This document shows positions 1 to 12,300 of a stretch of 64,000 nucleotides of DNA, one piece after another. The stretch's first letter is position 1; every line of letters begins with the position of its first letter. The notes beneath the pieces are model-generated. The model was not told the DNA's origin and ran no database searches. It worked only from the letters and a program-made list of their open reading frames with translations. The position numbers and the translations under genes were made by a program. This DNA comes from Anisodus tanguticus (lineage: Eukaryota > Streptophyta > Magnoliopsida > Solanales > Solanaceae), in NCBI GenBank assembly GCA_034509755.1, contig CM067557.1, forward strand, positions 12,934,001-12,998,000. Direction: 5' to 3'.

Positions 1-371
1 GCTTTGACCACATCAAAGTGTGCAATAGCACCTCTAACACCATATGTAGGATGTGACTTCAGTCCAAAGGCCATACCGTGCCGCAATTTTGCAAACCCAT
101 ATTCCCTTCGGTCTCCACCAAGAGCACGCTCATTGGTGCCAAGATACACATCTGGGCGAGCTCTCTGAAGAGGATTGCTCCATACATCAGTTTTAGTAAT
201 TTTTTTAATATGATCCCAGTTGATATCTTTTATAGGATCTCCAGATTCATCACCAGTAACAAGGGAAAATAGATATGCCTTTGCTGGGTCCCAAGGAGTG
301 GTGGACGGCTCAACATCAACATCCAAAACAATGCTCATCATTCTTACATGAAAGCTCTTAAGGTACGCCAA
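1..371 (-). CDS. DCL1: DCL1 exon 14, partial at window edge
   Basis: Encodes LAYLKSFHVRMMSIVLDVDV through DRREYGFAKLRHGMAFGLKS and ends HFDVVKA at base 1. It is still open, so the exon, the PAZ domain, both RNase III domains and the dsRBDs continue to the left. Confidence 0.93.
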   Translation of the reverse strand, partial: MAYLKSFHVRMMSIVLDVDVEPSTTPWDPAKAYLFSLVTGDESGDPIKDINWDHIKKITKTDVWSNPLQRARPDVYLGTNERALGGDRREYGFAKLRHGMAFGLKSHPTYGVRGAIAHFDVVK

Positions 372-3300
372 CTGCCAGTCAGCAGAAAATTAGAATTCTG
401 TTCAAGGTAGTTAAATGTGTTCATTATAACTTAGATAGTAAAAGGAAACTCAACCTGAGACTCTGTAACGTCTATTGCCCCTCTGAAGACAAGAGTAGCC
501 TTCGTTACTACAGTTCGAGCAATAAATAAATCCATCGACATCGATAATACCTGTACCCAATAAAAGATTATTAAGTGAGGAAACATTAACAGAATTCACA
601 TTTGGTAAATTGTTGTTCATGTTTAAGATATGAAAAGCAAGAGAAAAGGAAAACCTCTGCATCCAGCTCATTGCCAAACAGTATAGCAAACTCTGACACA
701 TCAGTTAAGAATGGGTCCTTCGAGGTGCCAATATTCACACATTTGATAGCATACATATAGAGGTGAGTGAACTTTGAGCTGTCACAAGAATCCTTCCCCA
801 ACAAAATCCAATCACCCTTCAAGGAAAAAAGAAAAGGAGTTGCCCATAAGTGTGTTAAGAAATTGAATGACAAAGATTAGACCAAAGTTTGTTCCCCAAA
901 CTTAGTAGGGAGAAGAATATATACAAACTCTTCCATTGTCGTAACATAGTATAGATTAGATCTCGGTTATCAAAAGAAGAAACATAGTATAAATTAGATA
1001 TTCGTTTTATAACGGTTGTATCCAGGTCCGTGTGTGCGCCACCTCGACTATTCCGTTGGGAACCTGCTACCTCCTACTAGCACATGTATAGGGTAACTCT
1101 GACCATCAAGTTTAGGCAAGTGGGAAGAAATCAACTAGAGTATTTTGTCTCTGCAAGGATTTAGACCCTAATCTCCAATTTTTACACTCACTTCATTGAT
1201 CAGAAGGCCACACCCTTGGATGCCTAATCTCCAAGATTAGCTATGATTCTTAATAATTGTTTCTTCTACAAGCTCCCCCGGTTAATGCTACAGGTTTGAT
1301 GAAAGAACACTCTTATCACTCCTTCCACTCGTACATAGCCACGCCCAGTTTTACAAAATAGAAGACTGAACTTTAGGAATCAGTTAGATTGGTGTCTGAA
1401 GCTGTCACTAAAATGCAAGCTGCTTATTACAATGAAGCTTCGACAGTTATATGACCCATCGAGTTCTCATATTTTTTCTTAGAAACAGCTCAAATATGCA
1501 TATCATATTTACTATTTCAACACATCTCACAAAAGCATCTACTTTCTTAAAACAAGAGAATAGTGTTTACGCCTTTATCATTCAATACTAATTTCTCTAT
1601 CATTCCCTTAAATCAACAGGGTAAGTGAGTGGAGGAAAAAGAGTCTCGACAAGGGGAAAGGATGCCAGAAAATGGGCTAGGGAGATTACTCTTCTAAGAA
1701 TATGATACTGACAAGAAAAAGAATTGACAGCTCAAATTTGAAATCTTACAAAGATGGAGACGGCATCTGGCCATAAGAATCTCTTGAAATAATTGAAAAA
1801 GTTTTTTCGAAAAAATTGTTAATGTTACAAAAAGTCAGAAACTTTTTTGGGTGGAAGAGTGCCTAGAGGCACTTTTGGAATTAAGAAATATTCGTGTACA
1901 CATAAAACACTCAATCGGAAAAAAATATAACTATTCAAACACCGTTCTTTTTGGACAAACTCGTTGAAAAGCTTTTTCGTCATTATTTAATTAATAGTCT
2001 TAGTATATGCTCGTTGCGCATGTCCCTCATATTAATGAGAACAAACTTTTAACATAATTTAAATACTCCCTCCGCTTCAATTTGTTTGTCTCGGCACGGA
2101 GTTTAAGAAAATAAAAAAACTTTTGAATCTTGTGTCTTAAGTTGGGAGTAGAGAGTTACTAAATACAACAAGTGGCCCTTGTTTTGAAACAGACCAAAAA
2201 GAAAAGTGAGACAAACATATTGAAACGGGGTGAGTAATATTTAAAAGATGTGTTTGCATTAACATAAAATTTAACAAAAAATTGCAAGTGTCAAAATATT
2301 AAATATTAATCATGTTTAAGGGCTTGAGCCACTCCAGTGATTCTTTCGCCAGTTTGTTCTAATAGATGCTTCATTGTACAAAATATCATAGGAATATTTT
2401 TTATTAAAAGGTAAAAAAAGTCGTTCAACTTTACATGAGCACTTGGGTACGTGCATTGCATGTATACTTCATGTTAGTTATTACAAAAGTTGTGTATGAT
2501 AGTGTTAAAAATGACTCTTGGGCCTAACCCAACCCCAAAAGCTAGCTCATGAGGGGAGAATTGTCCAAGACCATATAAGGAGACCACCCATCCCTTTTTA
2601 TCTGATATGGGACTCTTCAACACCCCACCTCACGTCCAGGGCTGAACATTAGGAGCGTGGGCAATTTAATATGGGAGCCCCACTTCGGTAAACAAGAATT
2701 GGGATGGACCCTGCTCTGATACCATGTTAAGAATTGGGATGGGCCTACTCTGATACCATGTTAAGAAATGAATCTTTAGCCCAGGTCAACCCCAAAAGCT
2801 AGCTCATGAGGGGAGGATACCATATAAAGAGACCACTCGTCCCTTATTCATCCGATGTGGGACTCTTCAATAGACGCTCCGGTGAGGAGGTGTGAGAGGT
2901 TGGCCATGGAGGGCTGGAGGAGAGGTAGAGGTAGGCCGAAGATGTATTGGGGAGAGGTGATCAGGCAGGATATGACGAGTCTTCAGCTTAACAAGGACAT
3001 GACCCTAGATAGGAGGGTGTGGAGGTCGAGGACTAGTGTAGAAGGCTAGTATTAGGATTAGTATTATTTTCCTTTAGTGTAGGATCAATTTATTTCCGTC
3101 ATTTTTATTTTAGTATTCGCATACTTCTTTTCTTAGTTTTTTATTCCTATTTGCTTGTATCTTTCACTTCGTTATCTTATTTTCTTGTTGCTATTACTGC
3201 TTATTATTACTGTTGCTTTCATTTCTACTTGAGCCAGGGTCTATCGGAAACAGTCTCCTTATCCGTCAAAAGGTAGGGGTAAGGTCTGCATACACTCTAC

Positions 3301-6300
3301 CCGCCCCAGACCCACCTAGTGGGATTATACTGGGTATGTTGTGTTGTTGTTTAGTCATTTTATGAGTGCTAAAACTTGTACCTTATTCTATTCATGCCTA
3401 TGCATAGGCATCGAACTTGACAGTTGTTAACTGTCCTTGTAAATTTTATGTCGATCGTTATCTTATTCTTTTTTTTATTTTTGAAACTTGTAAAGTTGTA
3501 TTCCTCAGCATTAAGGACACATGCTGGAGACCTCCAAAAAGTTGTTAAGAACAGCCTATAGTACTTACGAAGAAGCTAAAAGATCTACTAACTGTTCAGC
3601 TTCTTCTACCTATGATCTCTTTCTAAAGTACTTCATTTACCCACCAATTGTATAGACGCGCCATTTCCCTCCTCCTAGTCTTTTGTACAAAATGTTAATA
3701 ATTGCTTTTGAAGTTCTAAATCCATGCCCACCTCATACATTTGTATGCATTGACATTAATGCTTCCATGTACACTGTTTTGAAATCAAAATCATGTTTTA
3801 CATCCTTTTAAATATTTGGCATAAAAATTGCAACATCTGTTAGTTACTTTAATTTTGTTAAACGTAAATTTACTCTTTTTGCCACAGATTATACATCCAT
3901 AAAGGTAACATGAAAGAAATTACAATTATGTCATATATAGAGTGCAAATACGGAAAAACTTTATGTAAGGTAAAAACTCAATATGTAATTATTGTCTTCT
4001 ATCCAAGCTTTAATTATTAGATGTACAACGACTCCACTTTAACAATTCCGTATAAATATTTGTATTCAATGGACGTACTAATCTCCAACAATGGACGTTA
4101 GTATTCCGCAATCACCAAGTATTCCATATGAGACTAAACTTGGTGTCCAAACGGACCAAAATTTCTAGTTGTTTTCTTTCGGTTTGTAACATTCTTTTCT
4201 CCTAATGGAATATTTATTTTTCAAGCTTTTTTCAAATAAGAAAAGAATTTATATTAGGTTGTCTTAATTGATTTTGAAGTCTCAAATATTAGGACTTCCT
4301 ACATAATTCGAATAAGGAAAGATTTAATGACCAAAATTTTAGTTGATTTCACAGTCCTAAATATTAGGAAAATAATGACATGACTATTTGTCTAATGTAA
4401 AATCTATTTTTAAAGTGTAAAAAAAGTGAACGACATTTCGCTAAGAGGCTTCGTGCTTTTAAATATATATAGATTTTCTGAAGATTGTCCAAACAGGTTC
4501 GACGTTTGGTAGAAAGGATGATAGAAATGTTTTCCACAAACTTATCAACTTTTGCAAACTAGATTTCCAAAAAAGAAACTAAATCACTTTCCACCAAGAA
4601 AAAGTCCACTGCCAAGAATTAAGCACTAACCCTCAGAATATCAGCTACGCCTTCAGGATAAAACTCCCTGTGCCGGGAAGTTCCGGGAATTTGATCACCT
4701 TCATCATCCTGTTCAACTTTCTCCGACTCCACCCCACTTCCCTTGTCTGGTAAGAGCATGTCCGTAAATGCCCCCATCTGGTGGAGCTTCTTGCAAGCAT
4801 CCAAGCAAACAGCCTGCATCAAAACTACTTTTAATATGTTGCCATATCATCAAGATTGTTAATTGAGAACAAAAAGGAACTTTTTTGACCTGCTGGGCAA
4901 CGCGCATTGAGCTGCATACAGGGCCCTCAAGTTTCTCAAAAGGTGCATTGCAGGGTAGTTGAAGCCTGCATGAATATTCGGTTGGGCAACCTGACTTCTC
5001 GTGCCGCTCCATCATAAACTCAGGACGGAGAATCGAGTACCTGGAATGAGACAGAAAACCTGTTAAACCAATCATCACTAAAATAAATTTCTGAGCAGGC
5101 GTATGTATGTAATTCCACCTGTCACTTGGTAATTGGGAACAATAGAAGTGGATCAGCCCAACAGCAGAATTTAAGCTCACAACAGCTCCAGTGGACTCCA
5201 CCTGATAAACTGAATCTGCTGGTGCCTCCCGAGAGATCGCAACTTTGAGATGACTAATATCAGTCCGCTCAATTGCTTCTTTCCGCAACGTCTCTTCACT
5301 GTTTCTGGCATTCCTCAGAAATGCTTCATGTGATGAATTATCCCTAAACAATGATTTATTATAACGCTTTAGAATCCATATAGTGCACAAAGAGGAGGAC
5401 TATATGTGCTGGAATACATAAAGATGCAGATACCTCTCAACCATCAAAATATAATCTGATCCAGGCTTACGGGCACGGCCCCTGGACTGGATAAACGCCA
5501 AGATAGTTTTGGCCAGGTCAAACCTGATGACAACGTTGCATTGCCGGATGTCAAGTCCTTCCTCAGCAACACTAGTGGCAACTAACAAATTAATCTGTCA
5601 AAACCATGCAAACAATTAGGAGAAAGTAGGAATTATCAACTATACACAAGCTGCTTTTGGCACACAGCCAAAGATCCTAGAAAAGAAATCTTCCAGAGGT
5701 TCAGCTGTGTGTAGAGCTGAAACATGAAATTAGGAATTCTCAACAGTAAGATGCAGTAATGAGGGCATAATTTGAATAATATTTGGCCATGGAAAGACAA
5801 CTAAGTTACGTATAGGTATATTAGTACTCTGTTTCAAAATTCCAACAGAATAAGTTGCAGCAGATAATTCAAAGTATATCTTGTTTCAGAATTATCTAAT
5901 CAACTTACAACAAGAAGAAGAAATATAAAACAAAACCAACTTTACATTTAAAACTCAACAATTCATTTTCAGCAAAGATCCAACAAAAACTCAAGAATAG
6001 CAAGGCAGGCAGTAAAGATTTTAAGTAGTAGGCATGTAACACATAGGCAGGCAGTAAAGTTTTTAAGTAGTAGGCATGTAACACATAAGTGTTGACTCCA
6101 ACTTGAAAATGAATAGATAAGTAAAGGCCACTAATCTAAAATATCAGATAGCATATAATTCCAATAATCTACTGCCAATACAAAACAGAATAAGCACTCT
6201 AAATGTTGTTGGTAGGTCACTGATGTAAAACTAATAACAAAGAAATCGAGTCCATAGCTTGGTACTGAGACATACACGACCATCTCGAAATTTGGCTATT

Positions 6301-9300
6301 GTGTCCTGCATTTGCCCTGTTCGCATTTCTTGACTATTGTTATGCCCAATTAAACTTGATGAAGTGATAAAACTAAGGGAAGGGAGCTCCTCAAAAACCT
6401 GCATGCTTAACAAAACTTGTTATAGCATAGTGCTACGACAATGTACTTTGCCTGTTAAGAAGATGAAAGCAGCAACAATGCACCTTTGGAAGAACCAAGG
6501 CAGTCACAACGCGTTCAACGAATATTATAGCACGAAAATCCTCAGTATGCTGATACTTGAGAAGTATCTTAATTAATGATTGAACTTTTGGTGTCACTTT
6601 CCCATCAGCCACAGCAGCTCCTAGAATCACGTCTACATGCTCTCCAACTGATACTACTGCAATAGACATCTCCAATTATGTCAAAGATCGCGAGTACATT
6701 TATCTTGGTAAAAGGCCTAAACATGAGGATCATAGACTTCGACAGAATTCAAGGAAACAAAAGTTCAGCGCAAAAGGATATTGGTCAATATATCTCACTT
6801 TAAGAAAAAATAGTAATGAACTTTTTAGATTTGTCACAAAACTTATGTTTCTCTTGATGTAAGAGCATACTAAGAGCCTATTTGGATGGGCTTATAACTT
6901 ATAAGCAAATGTCATAAGTTAGGACTTAGGCTTATTTTTGTTATTTTGTCTCAAGAACAAAAGCTTAAAAGCACTTTTTTATCTTACCCAAACACTACTA
7001 AAGTTCTTAAAAGCTATTTTGGCTTAAAAGCAGCTAAAATAAGCCAATCCAAACAGGCTCTAAGGCACAAGTGTTACATATGAGGGACATGTAATATATA
7101 CCTGGCATTGTTGTGAAATGGTAAGACACGAAATGAAGTAAACACGGAACAAGTACAGAAGGGCATCTATACTTAATATCCAATTGATGGAATATGTTCA
7201 CTATGATAAAAGATACTCCCTCCGTCCCAATTTATGTGACACTCTTTCTTGTTAGTCAATCCCAAAAAGAATGACACCTTTCTATAATTAGTAACAATTT
7301 AACATTAAAATGTCTATTTTATCCTTAATGAGATGATTTATAGCCACACAAATATCTATGGCTTATTTTAGACCACAAGTTTTACAAATCTTCCTTTCTT
7401 TCTTAAACTCTGTGCCCAATCAAACACCATCACATAAATTGGGACGGAGGGAGTAATAATTCTACTAGAAATAGTATGATATTTCAAAAACCTCTTCCCT
7501 GGACATTGCGCTCCTATACTTCTTTTCCTTCTCTTTTAGATAAAATAAAATTCGATTAACAAACTACAGCACCAAGAAGGTACCTTAAGTTGACAAAAGT
7601 ATCTGTAGAATTCACTCCTATTATAAGGAGTTTTATGAATTCCAGCACATTTCTCAAAATCATTTACACCAAAAGACAAAGATAAGGCATTTTAGAAAGT
7701 ATTAGAGTTCCTTCCAACCAAATTGTCCAAAATATACATAAAGATAGATCTCCATATATTGCTTTGACTCTTTATTCCTTGTCCGTGTAATCTGTCTACT
7801 GCAGCTTCCAGAATCCAATACTTGAAGTCGTATATTCTTTCTGATGCATGTCTGATTTGTTTATTTTTAGACCTAGTGATGTTGGTCAATGCGTTTAGGT
7901 CTTACAGCTAATGTTTGTTAACTAATACTCTATAACTGGAATGCATATGAATAGGAGTCACTATAAGATGAGTTGATATCCAGCTTCAGAAATCCATCCC
8001 AGTATCTATACATATATCCAAAAGAACAAGAAATCGATATTTACTGTCCACGTGAACTTTAATTCATTCAAACACTTCCATTCCTTTCTCTCCATATCAA
8101 CCAAAAAAGAACGATGAGGAGCAAGAAGATCTCCTGACGTCCAATCTCTTCATCCTTCACTGATATGTGCTTCTGTCACAGAGCTAGGGAGCACTCAGAA
8201 AACATCAAACATGGCCTACACCAAGGATCAAGTTTTATGGCAAAGGTTCAAAAGAACAGACTCACAGTATGCGTCTCTCCTATCCTTCTAGCATAGGCAG
8301 CACCAACTAACTTTTCTTCTCCTCCTGCATACCATGCAAAGAAGATCAATTGTTCAAGTTTCTCCTTTTGGTTTTTTACTTTTTTGACAAGTCTCTTCCT
8401 CGCATCAATCTCCACACTAGCCTCGACTCAACAGTAAATAAATAGTCATAATACAACTTAATAAAGAAAGTGTTGAATGAAATCACCATAAATATGACAC
8501 TTCCCCAAAATTAGCATGACAGTACATCTACTGAAAGTTCCTCAAATGTCATCTCATTCCCAATCTTTTTTTAAATGTAATAAGATTATTAATGAAGGGC
8601 ATAAATACCCATACACAAGAAGTATACTAAAAAGTAGAGAAGCCTCACAAAAAATATGGTTTTCTACGAGTGACACCCAATATTATATGCCATCTCATTC
8701 CCAATCTTGCATGACACCCGTGAAAGATACATCCATGTCGCATGGTTTACTGTGGCTTCTCTATTACGATGTGACCAAAAATAAACAAGAGGACTTATCG
8801 TTCAATGTTGAGTGTCCACACTGGACATCCAACGGAAAAGAACGGATTTCACGGTCATTCTTCAATGTAAAACAAGTAGGCGTTTGGACATGATTTGGAT
8901 AAAGTTTGAAAAATAAAGAGTATTTGAAGTTGAAGTTCAGAAAGGGATTCGAAGTGGGTTATGTTTTGACATGAAATTCACTTTATAATATTGAACTTTT
9001 GTGAGTTAAGAACATTAATTCCCTTAAATACTCCTCAAACTTTTTTCTTTTGATTGTTAACTCCTCAAACTTGTCTTTCAAACTTCAAATTCTCTACTTC
9101 AAGTTTGAAGTTGAAATGATCGATCAAATTATTAAACAAAGACTTGTTTGAATAGTTTGCAAATATTATTTCAAATATTTGGAATAATATCTATGAGCAT
9201 GCCTTCATAATACCTCTAATAAAGACTCATATATGTGAGGTCGTGACCTCCTCAAGGAACTACCCATAATTTTTCTAGAATCACCTTTCTCCATTATGTT

Positions 9301-12300
9301 TTCTCTTGCGGAAGGAATCTCTACAGCCACCTCTCAAATGGTGCTGTCCGATAACAATTACTGATCTAGATTTATGAATTATTATAGAGAATTCATTGGT
9401 AGAATGGGAAGAATTGAGGGAAGAAGAGCACACAGGGAATGAATGGGAAGATTGAAAAGTTGGAAGAGCCTATTGTAACGTCTTTCATAATATGTTCTAC
9501 CCCAAGAAATTCCCTAATTAGCTCATCAATTTCTCTTACTAATTGAAGTTAGAATAGTAAACAAAGACATGAAGCAACATATCTTCTACTAGAGAGTGTC
9601 CACTATTAAGGAGACTTTTTTTTTAAAACAATACATTCTCGGTCCCATTTTACGTGACATACTATCTTTTTTATAGTCTGTCAAAAAAATGACACCTTTC
9701 TCTATTAGGAAACCATTTAAAATTAACATTCCAAATTACCCACAAGACTTGTCTGGACCCACTTGATATAAAAGTTCATCCTTTTACTAGGAGAGAGAAT
9801 GAAAAGACGTATGGAACTCTCACCATCACACATTAGTATGTAGTTGAGTGTTGTCTCGCTTACCCTTCAATAGTAGTAGTTGTAGTATTACTCTTGTAGT
9901 TTCTTGTTATTTGATTTTTGTTACTATTTATTGTTTCGTGTACTTCAATTATCGTATTATTTTGTTGTAGTTAATGTTCCTTTTAAGAATGATTTGTCAT
10001 GCTTTCTTTAGTATTTTGCCATGGCTCCTTCACTCCCGTTATGTTCTTTTTTCAAACTGCTTTGAAATGCTTTTCCTTGAGCCGGGGGTCTATTGGAAAC
10101 AACCTCTACCTTGTTGTTTCCTTCCAAGGTAGAGGTAAGGTCCGCGTCTGCGTACACACTATCCTCCCAGACCCCACTTATGGGATTACACTGGTACGTT
10201 GTTATTGTTGTGTTGTCTGGTCAAACACCTTCACATTAAATGGGATGGAAGGAATACATTATTTTCTATCCCTCCAATCTTCTCTCGATATTCCGAAGCT
10301 CGATATCCTTGAACTTCCCTCCCAAAGGGAATTCGAAATATTTCAGAAGATGGTCCATCCAGCAACCATTTGCCGTGGCAAGCTCACGAGGATTCCGCAC
10401 TCCAATTGAAATTAATTCTGCTTTCTTCATGTTAGTGTGGAGTCCGAAGTCCAATTGGAACACATAAATATCTGACTAAGAATCAAATATATGTTCTCCG
10501 CATTCACAAAATTCAGCCTATGAGTTGTAAACAATTATTGTACTATGGACACATAATTAAACTAAATGTAAAGGTGCTTACCGTAACTTTCAAGAAGCTC
10601 GCCCTCCTCCATCTCGCCAGGACTATCACTATCCGGATTGTCACCTTTATCCATCACACCATTCAAGTTACTTTCTGCAACGGCTCCCTCCGATAACTGG
10701 CATTGCAAGAGATAGACAACCTTATCCAGGTAGGATTCTTGGAACTTGATATCAAGCTGGTAGCTTGCTCTTTCATCATTTTGTAAAGCTGTCAGAAAAG
10801 AATGTGCTACCTACAACATAAAAGGGGCTTCAGGAGACGCTGCATGCAATAACATCACATTTACAAGGCAATAACAAAAGCGGTAACATCTGCTACCTTA
10901 TAGGCACACCACTGTCCCAGCTCACCAAGAGAATAGTTGATAGCCCTCAACTTTTGAATTAAATTAGCAGCCCCATCACTTTCAGTTCTTTCAGATACAC
11001 CATACACTTGGCGCAGCTCATCTCTAGCTCCAGCATCACGAGCGCCCATAAATTGCCATTTACTTCTTCTGGAACTTGCCTGAGCAGCTTCTTCAACTGC
11101 TAATTCCATTTGTTTTATTTGTTCGTGAAGGGACCACAGACTAGCAGCTTTATCATACTCCACTACTACTTCTGATGGCATTGGCACATGTTTCTCCAGC
11201 TCCCTGCGGTCCTTTATGGTAAAGACGACAGAATCTAATTTGGTCTCCAAATTACGAATCTTTATTGCACAATCAACTTGGCTGGAAACACCTACATCAA
11301 TCGAGACATTGCAGGATTATAAAATGCAGTAGCAAACTGGCAATAAAAAACAGAGAAAAACAGCAGAAATAACATGAATAAAGCCAAGTTTACGATTTAA
11401 TACAAAAAGGGAAGAGGAAACTTCATTCACAAGACCATACTTTCAACAGAATCAATGCAACCCGGAAAAACATCGAAATAAGGAAAAACATGACCAAGCC
11501 GAGTTTGAAATTTAGTAACAAAGAAGTAAAGAGGAAACTTCATCTGCAAAGCTATAACTTTCGACAGAATCAAATTTAAACCGTATTAGGGAAAAGAAAG
11601 ACTACCCTTCAAGTTAACAGGTGAAGCAGTCATGCCAAAAACAGATGGCCTTTTCTCCTTTTGTGTTGTATGATAGAACTCAGACATTACTAAAGAATAT
11701 GGATGCTTCTTCACAGCATGATGGCATTCATCCATAATAAGGAGATTAATTGCTTCCATTTTTATTATACTGTGCCTCAAGATGTTCAAAAGAATTTGAG
11801 CAGTCATAACCAGGACCTGCAAAAGATAGAAGTACTTGAGTGAGAAGGAATGGAAATTTCAACCATCAACCAACTCCGACAACTTAGTGATGTGACAGTT
11901 ATTCTCCATCTTGTTTCGTACACAGAGGTTAATGAGATCACACTGATGCATGCAGCAAATAACTCTAGCTATTTGTTCAACTTTTGGTGGAAAGACTAAA
12001 GAGAAGATACCTCTTTGCATGGATGGGTAGGCTCAATAGAAGAATGAGATTACACCAACATCCATATTGTTATATAATATTGACACTATCTTGATGTATT
12101 ATTAGTCAAAAGGGTTCTATACAACAACAACATTTACATACCCAGTGAAATCCCACAACGTGGGGTCTGGGGAGGGTAGAGTGGGGAGGGTAGAGTGTAC
12201 ACAGACCTTACCGGAGGCTGTTTCCGAAAGTCGGAATAAAAAAATCCTAGCTAGATTTCTAGCTGAAAACAAGAACTGGGACAAAATTGAAGCAATTGTG

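Larger units (their letters stand above)
817..4630 (-). other. DCL1 intron 11 (3.8 kb)
   Basis: No coding sequence of the host gene. It contains a tRNA-derived SINE (1021-1236), a Stowaway-like MITE (2066-2234), a TRIM element (2503-2872) and an RTE-type LINE tail (2873-3355). The rest (3356-4630) is AT-rich and I see nothing specific in it. Confidence 0.85.
6657..10581 (-). other. DCL1 intron 5 (3.9 kb)
   Basis: Contains a Tourist-like MITE (6874-7060), a Stowaway MITE (7216-7453) and a disrupted Stowaway-like element with an RTE LINE tail inside (9634-10254). The stretch 7460-9630 has short open frames (for example 8516-8893) with no recognisable protein; I see nothing firm in it. Confidence 0.8.

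Noticed and set aside
8516..8893. 125-codon open frame in DCL1 intron 5
   Set aside because: No known domain; contains a repeated segment (SHSQS) from a local duplication and lies in a transposon-rich intron.
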